From: Sordaria brevicollis
Lineage: Eukaryota; Ascomycota; Sordariomycetes; Sordariales; Sordariaceae
Direction of reading: 5' to 3'
Length of the DNA: 64,000 nt
Assembly (NCBI GenBank): GCA_033439795.1
Contig: JAUTDP010000005.1
Span: forward strand, 3,067,001 to 3,131,000
Made by a program: the position numbers and the translations under genes. The first letter of the stretch is position 1. Each line of letters begins with the position of its first letter. The notes beneath the pieces were generated by a model that did not search any database, was not told the DNA's origin, and saw only the letters and a list, made by a program, of their open reading frames with translations. Positions 12,227-20,983 of this stretch are shown piece after piece.

Positions 12227-13351
12227 TCAACGGCAAAAGCCATTGGTCCACTGATATCTAGGACGCGGGCTCCATCTGTTGGGTCCGCGCTCAACCTCCT
12301 CTTCGTTGCCGCCTTCCTCGACAACTGGGCTGCTGCGCCTGGGCGGTGTTCTAAGCGTCAGCGTGCCTGGGCCGGTGTTACTCTCTCGCTCAGCAGCAGT
12401 TTGCTCGCCGGCTCCATTTCCCTCCATGTCGACATCGTCTAGGGCAGCAACTTGCTCGCCCCTGTTTCCATTATCAGCCGGCGAAACTTCCTCGGCTCTG
12501 TACTCCAGCTCGGTGGCAGCTTGCTCACCGGCTTCATCTTCGCTTCCCTCTGAGTCAAGCTCAATCGGGGAATCCGCGGTTCCAAATCCATGGGCGAGTG
12601 CAGGTGCGGCAGCTTGCTCGTCAGCCTCAGACTCCATGTCGACATCGATTGGAGATGCCGCGGTTCCGAGTCCTTGTAGTTCTACGCCGTATACTTCGGC
12701 TAGGGCTGCAAGGTGCTCGCCAGCTCCAAGTTCATCCTCGTTTCCGTTATCAGCCGGAAAAGCGTCCTCGGCCCAGTGGTGTTCGCCGTCGACGGGGGCA
12801 GCGGCAGGTGCGGCAACTTGCTCGCCTCCAACAATTCCATCATCGCCAGGAACAGCGTTGTCAGCGACATCTTGACGAGCAGCTCGCTCCTGTTGCTCCC
12901 TCTCTCTCGCCTCCATGCGTTCCTCAGCCTCCCTCAATCTCTCAGCTACCCATCCCGCCGAATGGGTCCACCTCGCCCTCGGAGCCGGCAAATCGTTCAT
13001 CACGAACACCTCTTGAGAGCCGGTGAAGTTCCACCATGTGGCTGACACACGTCCCTCAACTTCTGCGTGGTCGAAATAAGGGCAGTTGGCTTGCGCAAAG
13101 AGGATGTTGTTCGAAATAACGATGCGCGAGGTATTTCGGCCGAAGGTTGCGATGCGTGAGGGTGGCTCAGGGGCGGCAGAGGAGGCGGGGAAGGATGGGG
13201 CCGGTTGGGTGAGGCCACGAATGTCGAGGATGGCAGGATGGAGATCGATGATGTGGGCGCAGAACTTAAGTGAGGTGAGGTAGCAAGTTTGCTGCCCAAG
13301 AACTTGCTGCTGTTGGGCAAATGGGGAGGGGATGTATGAGAGGATACACAT
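12227..13351 (-). CDS. acidic fungal protein with SUMO-interaction-like motifs, 374 aa
   Basis: Single exon from ATG at 13351 to TGA at 12227-12229. The frame is open further upstream, but only from a non-ATG codon. No family is recognised. The first 130 residues look folded (MCILSYIPSPFAQQQQ, then YLTSLKFCAHIIDLHPAIL and ATWWNFTGSQEVFVMND). A charged Arg/Glu helix follows at about 150-175, then a long acidic, Ala/Glu-rich disordered region. That region has about six imperfect repeats of the form GEQ-[V/A]-AA and two copies of the pattern GTA-x-SPI-[D/E]-[V/L]-D followed by acidic residues, which fits the SUMO-interaction-motif consensus (hydrophobic-x-hydrophobic-acidic). A nuclear role is plausible but inferred. 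Another reading frame at 12142-12324 could supply a different C terminus if an intron existed; I found no good donor. Confidence 0.65.
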   Translation of the reverse strand: MCILSYIPSPFAQQQQVLGQQTCYLTSLKFCAHIIDLHPAILDIRGLTQPAPSFPASSAAPEPPSRIATFGRNTSRIVISNNILFAQANCPYFDHAEVEGRVSATWWNFTGSQEVFVMNDLPAPRARWTHSAGWVAERLREAEERMEAREREQQERAARQDVADNAVPGDDGIVGGEQVAAPAAAPVDGEHHWAEDAFPADNGNEDELGAGEHLAALAEVYGVELQGLGTAASPIDVDMESEADEQAAAPALAHGFGTADSPIELDSEGSEDEAGEQAATELEYRAEEVSPADNGNRGEQVAALDDVDMEGNGAGEQTAAERESNTGPGTLTLRTPPRRSSPVVEEGGNEEEVERGPNRWSPRPRYQWTNGFCR

Positions 13352-15136
13352 CTTCGCGGTGGTCGGTGGTGGTGGTTGTCGAGTGGATGGTCGATGGGAT
13401 GATCGATGAAAATATCGATGGGATGGTCGAGGTGATGGTCGAAGTGATGGTGTTCGGTTGTCAGCTTCTCCTTGTGGTGATACTCCCGAGATCAAGAACG
13501 GGGATCTCGAGGTTCTGGGGTACTGCAAGAAGACGCCGGTGATGCAGCCGTGGTACAGTCCCAACAGTTACAGCTGCAGCGGTCCTAGATGCAATGGTTT
13601 TGGATCCGGGGTTTGGCTCCTGCTGCTGTTGTGGAAGTTCTGGTGGTGGAATGGGTTGCGGTTCCAGTCGGGAGTGGGATTTCGGCCGCGGTTTTGGGTT
13701 TTGCAAAAGGGCGAAGATGCTGGAGAGCTACAAATGCTTACTCTGCTTGTGGTTGTCTTCTTGCAAGAAGGCTTTTTGGCAGTATGCGCAGACAGGTAAG
13801 CAGTGGGCGAGTGTGCGCTTCTCCAGTCTGCAAAGGAATGGAAAATTAAGTGGATGGGAGTGGTATTTAGAGGGTTTCTGCTCGAGAAAAAAAAGTGCGG
13901 GTCAACAAGTGAATGCCCTGGCAACAACAAGTGACTGGGCCCCACGGGTGGGTAGGCGGGACCTTTTTGACACGGGCAAGGTGAATGGAAGGAAGTTGAA
14001 TCGCAAGAAGGACAGGGCGCGCAGGTGAATGTGCGGCAGAGGCTGTTTGTGGCTAGAGGTTCCGGCCGGGAGTCGGGACTGAGACCGGGGGGTTTGGGTC
14101 GCGGTTTTTACTTCCGTGAATTGGGAAGCGCCGTTCTGGTTGCTGTGTGAGCGGTTGACCAGCTCTTCTCAGACCGAGAAGACGGAAGTGATACTTCTGA
14201 GGTTCTTCTCGCCGAGGAAGTCGAACGAGTGACTGAACCGCCCGGTTCAATGAATGAAGGGTTTCGAGACGAACAACGTGAAGCAAGTGAAGCTGAACCA
14301 AACGAGGGCGGGTAGGTAGGTGAATGAGACTTGCATGCTCCGATCGTTTGGCCACGGTCCACGGAGTGAAAATGGACCGGTGGCATCTGATGTACATGTA
14401 TATGTACCGGCGAGCTAAACCTGGAGAGAATGGAAACCTAACCCACGCACGGGCTACCGCTGGTGGTGCTTCACATAGCAGGAGCTTCTAGTGCCGCTGG
14501 GTATACTGCGCAGAGGTTGACAAAAAAGTTTATAATTAATGAAGGTGGAAAAAAATACCCCAGAGTTAAAATGGTGCTAGTATATACATTGATACCGAGT
14601 TAATTCGCAACCTCAATGACCCACCGTCCTTCACCTGCAGTCTGCCTACTTCAATCGCACCAGAAAGAGGCACGTAAAGGAGCATGCACGCTTAACCGCT
14701 TCACTTGCCAAATTCGTTTTAACCCAGAGCCATGGTCGCGGTACACCCCATGCGTATGCAACGCTTGTTAAGAAAAGTGCTTCTCGATGCGCATCTATGG
14801 TGTCATGCTCCTCAATATCAAGTTCCTAACTTCACCTATTTGGGCCTATTTCTTTTGTTCTCGCAATGTTGGCGAATGTGAAGTTCCTTTCCATCTCGCG
14901 CAGTGAGGAGAACCAGGAAGCTTGTATATAGACACTGAGGTTCTTTGGCTTTTGGACTACTTCAACCTTCACGTTCTCCTTCACCATCGGCTTGGCAGTT
15001 TCTCTTCTTTCCACTTCAACCTTCTACCTTCTACACGAGCTGTGAACCTTGACCGCCGCGGCGCCGCGTTGCTCTTGAGTGAAAGCCAAGTACGCAAACT
15101 TCTTCTCTTCACTAAGAATTGCACGAAAAGCCAAAG
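13352..15136. other. divergent intergenic region
   Basis: Lies between the 5' ends of a minus-strand gene (13351) and a plus-strand gene (15137), so it probably holds both promoters. GAT-rich short repeats occur at about 13370-13460, next to the minus-strand start. I see no convincing coding frame. Confidence 0.5.
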
Positions 15137-17272
15137 ATGGACGCGCCTGAGAACACCACCGCGGATGAACCAGAAGCAAGCCCTCGCTCGGCCGAAACTC
15201 CTCCCTCGTCCAACTCCAAGTCTGGGAACTCCGCCCTGATTACGCCTAGGAGTTCTCCCCAAACCGGGCCCTTGGAAATCGAAGGCATTGAGAGGGAAAT
15301 CGGCGCTGATCAGCCCCCGCGTCCGAAAAAGAAAAGGTTGACAAAGAAGCAACAGAACGATTTCACTGTTTCGACATGGACTGACAAAGAGCGCTTCCTC
15401 ATCAACCATTTTGTACTCCCTAAGCCTCCTTCAGTCCCCAAGGATTTTCCTCAAGGACCAAAGTTTTACGATAGGTCACATCCTCCTGGCAACAACAAAA
15501 ACAGTCTTGCGCCTGGTAATAACGGCGACCTCGCGCCCGCAGCCATGGACAATCTCGCCCCCGCGCCCCTCCCCCTCTACCCGGGCAACGCCCTCTACAA
15601 CAACCCCCTCCTCCCCAACAACAACAATAACCACCACCACCAGCAGCAGTTGTCTCTCGGCTCCACCCAGGAGCAATACGCCCAGATGCCCCTTGCCCAG
15701 CAACATGAGGAGCTCGCGCTTTTGGAAAGCGACGAAGCGAGACTGCAGAGGGAGGTTGACGAGATTTTGGCAAGAGAGCAACTGGTTCCTCCCAAGATGT
15801 TTGTCAGTTTGCCGGAGGTCCAGAAGAGGCCTCTGACGACGGACGAGTGGTGTTTTAAGGGTGAGGTGAGGAAGAAGAGGAGGCTGGAGGATGTGAGGGA
15901 GAAGGCTTATGCCGGCTCTGGTCGTGGTGAAGCTGAGGGGAGTGGTGGTGGTGGTAGAGCTGGATCGAGTGCTCGCGGTGGTGGAGCTGGATCGCATGCT
16001 GGTCGTGCTGGCGGTGCTCGCAATGGTCGTAGAGGAGGTATGAGCAGTTCTGCTGGACAGACTGCAGTTCGCAGTACTACTTCTGGGCGCGCTGCAACTG
16101 GCAGTTCTTCAACCCAACCTCAGGCTCAGCCTCAACAAGCTCGTCAAACCGCGCCAACTATCCCCAGCGGCAACACAACTCGCGTGCCTCCCACCGTTAA
16201 GGTTGTCACGAACCCTCAAGTCTCTGCCGCCTCTACGAGAACAACTGGACCGATAGCAACGGTTACATTGTTGGCTGCTAGGAAGGCTGCCGCCGCCGGC
16301 GCCACTGTTGGCAACAATACGGTTCAGAGCTCCCAGGGCTCTACCTCTACCATGAACAACACATACACCGAGCCTGGCAACAAACGAACTACGGCAACAA
16401 CAGCAACTCAGGGACCTTCTGGAGGACAAGCAGGTTGGAAACATGGCCTTCCGCCTCGTTATAACCCCTATGCCCATCTTGCTGCTCAGTCCGCGGGGAA
16501 GAAAGCTGCGCACAACAACCCTCAACCTGAAGCCAGGTCCAACGATGTTGCGACAAACCCTCAACATCAACTCGCCGAGAGCGAGAGCGAGAACAACTCT
16601 AGTGGTGCCGGAGAAAACAGCGAAAAGGAGCGCACGAAGGATGCCTCTAAGCTGAACAACGCCGAGCCTGGCAGCGAGCAGACTACCTCAACGTCGACAA
16701 CAGCACCTCCCACTTCGGGAACCTCATCAACAACCCAGAGACCTCTCGCTGGACAAGAACGTTCCGGTTGGCAGCACGGTCTTCCGCCTCGCTATAACCC
16801 CTATGCCCACCTCACTTCTACTTCCCAGTCCACGTCGAATAATGCTGCGCACGACAAGCTTCAACCTGAAGCTAGCACAAAGTCCACTGCGCCCAACCCT
16901 CAACCTCAACCCGAGAGCTACAACACCGCTCCTCAGGCCGAGAGGCACAATAACACATCCGCCGGTGGTGCCGGAGAGAACAACGACGGAAAGGACAACA
17001 AAAAGGAGCAGCCAAAGAACGAGGAGCAGCCGCGCAAGAAGCGGAAACCGAAAGGAAATGCCCTCATGGCGCTTTTGGCAATGGAGGAAGCTGAGCGAGC
17101 AGAGCGAGCAGAGAAAGAAGAGGCTTCTGAACTTGAACGGAACCTCAACTCTAGTGGAAGTGGAAGTGGTGATGTAATCATGGCTGAAGACGGATACAAC
17201 CAGAATCAGAACTCTGCGAGTGCCAGCGAGGGAAACAATACCTCTACCGGAGAGCACCTCAGCCAGGACTAA
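15137..17272 (+). CDS. low-complexity protein with duplicated GW-HGLPPRYNPYAHL motif, 711 aa
   Basis: Single exon from ATG 15137 (MDAPENTTADEP) to TAA 17270-17272. No known family recognised. Residues about 55-95 contain a basic patch (PPRPKKKRLTKKQQNDF) and then VSTWTDKERFLINHFVLPKP, which may be a folded element. Next come Asn/His/Gln runs, an acidic helix (about 195-225), a conserved-looking segment ending in DEWCFKGEVRKKRRLEDVRE, and long Gly/Ala/Arg- and Thr/Gln/Asn-rich stretches. The motif GW-[K/Q]-HGLPPRYNPYAHL occurs twice, about 120 residues apart, each followed by similar Ala/His/Asn and Gln/Pro/Glu sequence, so this is an internal duplication. Near the C terminus lie a Lys/Arg-rich nuclear-localisation-like patch (RKKRKPKGNALMALLAMEEA) and a short Ala/Glu helix. 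A nuclear protein is likely; its role is unknown. Confidence 0.7.
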   Translation: MDAPENTTADEPEASPRSAETPPSSNSKSGNSALITPRSSPQTGPLEIEGIEREIGADQPPRPKKKRLTKKQQNDFTVSTWTDKERFLINHFVLPKPPSVPKDFPQGPKFYDRSHPPGNNKNSLAPGNNGDLAPAAMDNLAPAPLPLYPGNALYNNPLLPNNNNNHHHQQQLSLGSTQEQYAQMPLAQQHEELALLESDEARLQREVDEILAREQLVPPKMFVSLPEVQKRPLTTDEWCFKGEVRKKRRLEDVREKAYAGSGRGEAEGSGGGGRAGSSARGGGAGSHAGRAGGARNGRRGGMSSSAGQTAVRSTTSGRAATGSSSTQPQAQPQQARQTAPTIPSGNTTRVPPTVKVVTNPQVSAASTRTTGPIATVTLLAARKAAAAGATVGNNTVQSSQGSTSTMNNTYTEPGNKRTTATTATQGPSGGQAGWKHGLPPRYNPYAHLAAQSAGKKAAHNNPQPEARSNDVATNPQHQLAESESENNSSGAGENSEKERTKDASKLNNAEPGSEQTTSTSTTAPPTSGTSSTTQRPLAGQERSGWQHGLPPRYNPYAHLTSTSQSTSNNAAHDKLQPEASTKSTAPNPQPQPESYNTAPQAERHNNTSAGGAGENNDGKDNKKEQPKNEEQPRKKRKPKGNALMALLAMEEAERAERAEKEEASELERNLNSSGSGSGDVIMAEDGYNQNQNSASASEGNNTSTGEHLSQD

Positions 17273-17501
17273 GGTAAATTCCAGCAACTAAACCACCTGC
17301 ACCAAGGCCGGGCAGCAGACGAAGGATGGCGAGAAGTCGACTCTGACTAGCATGGAAGAGGTGTAGGAGATGGCTTTGGCTGCTACTCCCTCACCTCTAG
17401 GCTGAACAGCAAGTGGCTCTTGAGAAGAACACTAAGAGGGACACTCCAAGAAATATAAGCCAGGCCCACAGGCTCGACTTTATACTTGGAAGGAGGTGGT
17501 C

Positions 17502-18200
17502 ATGTTGGTCACACAGTTTTCTTTTTTTTTTCCCCTTTGTCTTTTGCTTATTTACTTTTGCTTATGTTTGCTCTTTTGCTATAGGCACTCTACAAGCTTG
17601 AGTGTTAGAAACGGCCTTGGAAACACCAAGCTTGGAAACACCAAACCACGGTTGGATCACCACATCACGGTTGGATTCATGAGGGTTGGATTCACCACGG
17701 TTGGCTTCACCAGGGTCGGATTCATGACTGGAGGGTTCACCATGATTGGATTCAACCAAGCTTGGACACTTCACATCCATGATATGTTGGTGTTTTTACC
17801 TCTATGCATTGGGATTGGATGCGAAACGGCATTCATGACTCATGAGCAAGCCAGCTTTTGGTTTCATATCACGAGCAAGCGCAAAAGCATGGTCTACCGT
17901 ATACGGGCGCGTTTGGAGTTTGAGTTTGACTGGACATTCGATTTCGAGATACCCCGGCAAGTTGATGATATGGATGGGAAAAGGATTATGACAGCAAGGG
18001 TAGAACGGCACCTTGAACACTGGCTTGCAAAAGTTCTGGAAGCGAAAATGGCTTGGTCTCGGAAAAGGGATAGGAGTAGGGTTGCTTTACTTTTGCTTCG
18101 TTTTACAGGAGAAGCTGATACTGGCTCTATGATGCTTTCAAGGGAGAGAAAAGCTCGGAAAATGGACAGAATCCACGGGTTGAGTAAGGAAAAGTTATGA
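17502..18200 (+). other. doubtful open frame crossing a minisatellite
   Basis: An ATG-initiated frame of 232 codons runs to TGA-terminated sequence at 18200. It begins with a very hydrophobic stretch (Phe/Leu/Cys-rich, about 28 residues), crosses the GGTTGGATTCACC repeat and ends in charged sequence. I see no family and no clear codon bias. It may be the 3' region of the upstream gene plus chance open sequence. Confidence 0.2.
17610..17765 (+). repeat. degenerate minisatellite, about 15-bp unit
   Basis: About nine imperfect copies of a unit close to GGTTGGATTCACCAC, including variants GGTTGGATTCATGAG and GGTTGGCTTCACCAG. The array lies in the 3' flank of the 711-aa gene. The function is not apparent. 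Confidence 0.7.
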
Positions 18201-18600
18201 GTTGGCTTTCAAGGGGCTGGTTTTGCTATGCAGCCTATGCCACGAGAGGTTGTCTACGAGTGTTGCTTGACAGGGCGTTTTGCAGTTTTGCACCCGTCAT
18301 CTACAAGCTCGTTAATGACAGATAGCCTACGGTTATAAGATAGCATAGCCCGACTGTTTCCCAAACATGCCTGAGTAATACAACAGATTGAAGTCACAAC
18401 ATTGCGCACAATCATCATCTCAATATGACCCACTAACGTAGATTGTCCAAACTCTCTTGTCAAAACTAACTACCACTTCCTTTTCTACTACCAGATCTGC
18501 AACTTTATCATCCATCAGATGCAACCCAAACCAAAACATCAACCTCACTTCCATCACCCACATGAACCCTGAAACAAAAGGGGAGGCTTGTGAAGGAAAC

Positions 18601-18936
18601 TCAAACATCAAAATGCTCCCCAATATCCCACCCCATCCTCTCCCCCCTCTTTTGCTCCTGCAAACTCGGCTGTCTATGCTCATACCGTCCATGGCTCTGC
18701 ATGCCCAGTCCCACTCCCATTTGCTCACCACCTCCCATGCCCGAGCCGGAACTAAGTTCAGAAGATCCGGTAGAGCCCACGGAAGCAACGCTATGTCTGT
18801 GAAGACCCAGCTGCGGTCCGGTGCCGCCGTAGCAAGGGTCCGCGGACACGGAGGACGAGGAGGAAGAGGGAGCATAGCCGAGGTCGTGGAGGTATTGGTT
18901 TCGGGCTTTTGTGGTGGGGTCTTGATATGGGATTAA
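18601..18936 (-). CDS. possible 3' coding exon of an unresolved gene
   Basis: Minus-strand frame ending at TGA 18601-18603. Reading toward the stop it shows IPYQDPTTKARNQYLHDLGY, a Ser run, a Cys-containing Gly-rich stretch and a Gly/Met/Ser-rich tail ending in WDIGEHFDV. Codon choice looks better than in the other frames. There is no ATG in frame near the beginning, so it would need an upstream exon. A TACTAAC branch-like sequence lies just upstream at about 18955, but I could not place the first exon. It may be partial or chance. Confidence 0.3.
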   Translation of the reverse strand, partial: LIPYQDPTTKARNQYLHDLGYAPSSSSSSVSADPCYGGTGPQLGLHRHSVASVGSTGSSELSSGSGMGGGEQMGVGLGMQSHGRYEHRQPSLQEQKRGERMGWDIGEHFDV

Positions 18937-19159
18937 GAGCGTGGTTGGTAGACGTTAGTAGCTATTCTTGCGGTAACAACGGGGACGGAGACAAGGCAAT
19001 CCGCAGGAGAAAGAGGTCGCGGAGAGAAAGGAAAAAAAAAAAAGCACGAAGGGCAACGGAACGTGAGGAAGAAGAGAGCAAGAAAGTCGAGAAGTAGGAG
19101 ATAGGAAGCAGGAAGCAGTTCAAGCAGGCGAGCGGCAACAGGCTGGAAGCCAAGAAACG

Positions 19160-19262
19160 AGTCAGGAAGCATGAATCAAGAAGCACGAAGCCAGAAGCAC
19201 GAAGCCAGAAGCACGAAGCCAGAAGCCAGAAGCCAGAAATACGAAGCCAGAAGCCAGAAGCA
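19160..19262 (+). repeat. short tandem repeat GAAGCCAGAAGCAC
   Basis: Imperfect tandem copies of GAAGCCAGAAGCA / GAAGCCA units, purine-rich on plus. No gene is visible in this array. Confidence 0.75.
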
Positions 19263-19511
19263 ATCCAAAACATAATCAAGACATGGTATCATTACTCATT
19301 AAATCATATCTTTCCTCCTCTCCCATTCTCTTTCTTTCCTCTCCTCCCCGGCTCGAGATCCCATTCCAAGCACAATGCTCTTGTTCGCAAGTGTTCAAAG
19401 CATCGCCAACAGCATCGCCAACAGCATCGCTAAATGAACGTATCGCTCAACGTGCTCGTGGTGTCGGGAAGGAAACAGCTCGCTCGCTCGCTCGCCAACA
19501 AAAAAACAAAC

Positions 19512-20119
19512 TTAAATCTTCTTTGCAGAACCGCTCGTACCATTACCAGCAGCCCCCGTCGCCCCCATAGCAGAAGTAGCACCCAAAGCGCCGGCGCTGC
19601 GCGAGGGGTCGTGCGGCTTCTCGAGGTGGTGATCGATGCCGCCCGTCAGCGAGGAGTGGCGGTCGTTGATGGAGGTGGTGTTGAGGGCGTGGGAGGATTT
19701 GTTGAGGACTTGGGCTATTGCGTCCATTGTGTTAGTCTTGGGTTTGTCCTCTATTATCACTTGTGGTCTTATCGAGTGTTGTTTGGTGTTTTGGATAGGT
19801 GTTGGTTGGTGTTGGTTGATGACTGGATGCTTGGGAACTGGGGTAGGGATTTTGGGAATGACGAAGACGAGGGTGGGCGTAGATATACTGTGTTGATGGG
19901 GGAGGGTGTAGAAGAGAGTAGGAAAGGAGTGGAAGTGATGCCGCGATGACCCGAAGTATCGTGATCAAGTTGGTCGAAGGAGGAGGAGAAGGGCACGGCC
20001 AAGCGGGCAGCGCGGGGAAGACACAACCCACGATAGAAACTCGAGAAAAACGTACGCTCGTTATTAACATTAGTAGCCTTATCAAAGCCCTTGTTGAGTC
20101 CCTTCTTGATGGCCTCCAT
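19512..20119 (-). CDS. small hydrophilic protein, two exons, 88 aa
   Basis: complement(19512..19714, 20056..20119). The first exon opens with ATG at 20119 (MEAIKKGLNKGFDKATNVNN) and stops at a GTACGT donor. The 341-nt pyrimidine-rich intron ends with CTAAC about 17 nt before an AATAG acceptor. Joining in phase 1 gives PQVLNKSSHALNTTSINDRH, then a His/Asp segment and a Gly/Ala/Thr tail ending SGSAKKI. The short amphipathic N terminus followed by a hydrophilic, Cys-free body is reminiscent of small stress- or conidiation-related fungal proteins, but I cannot name a family. The intron is longer than most others in the window; an alternative is a start within exon 2 (MDAIAQVLN). Confidence 0.6.
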
Positions 20120-20983
20120 GTTTGCTGATTTGTTTCCTTGTTGAGATGGTGTTGTTTTGTCGTTGTGTTCTTGTTCTTAGTATCGCAAGTGTTGATGTAG
20201 TTGTTTTAAACTTCAATGTCAAATATGTAAAATTTACCAAACGCCAACCCACCCCCCGATATATATACGCAGGAACAGTTTCCCATTATGGTGATACACC
20301 TGTCAAAAAGCAGGAACACACTGATGATGCAGTGGGCAGTGTATGATCAAACGGTGATATCATCGTCCTCGGCACTTGGCGCGGTTGTGGGCTCCACAGG
20401 GGTACCAACCACTCCACGGGCAAGCCCGGCCTGGACCGGGCGTCCCCCCCTCCCCCGTCGCCTCAACCACCGGGCATGATTGCCGACGATAACAGGCACA
20501 GCCACTCAACATCAATAACCAACAATGCGACCATTCGGGGATGGAAAAAGTCCTGATTCGCATCGGAGGGAATATCCAAATCTTGGCTTTCGATATGATC
20601 GTCTTGGCCTACGGACGCCCAGATATTTAAAACACCGCAGTGCCTAACTGAATCGTGACGGACAGAGATGGAGCACTTTGGGCGTCTCGGGCGATTTAAC
20701 CTTCTTTTGATGTTCGATGTTAGCGTCATGATGAGCCGTGACGGGCCTGGTACTGTAGGGCAGTGCAAAAGGTTGGCTTTCGACTTCGACGCCTTTGTGA
20801 GTGGTATTCTTTGGCTCCATTATTGTATCAACTATCCACAATATATCGCCCCATCGCCCTGACTGCGTTTCGGAACTATCATAACATCGTACTCGTACAT
20901 CTTCATCATCATCACAATCGCGTCGACCACGCGTATCATGCCCTGGGCACCCTTCCAGCCCTTTCATCTTTCCCATCCCTCCA
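20120..20983. other. intergenic, no gene seen
   Basis: Holds the promoter of the minus-strand small gene and the 3' flank of the HAUS3-like gene. Only short frames without coding character. Confidence 0.4.

Noticed and set aside
12142..12324. Alternative C-terminal frame of the acidic protein (SRKAATKRRLSADPTDGARV)
   Set aside because: Looks protein-like, but it has an upstream stop and only a 31-nt space between a possible donor and acceptor, too short for an intron.
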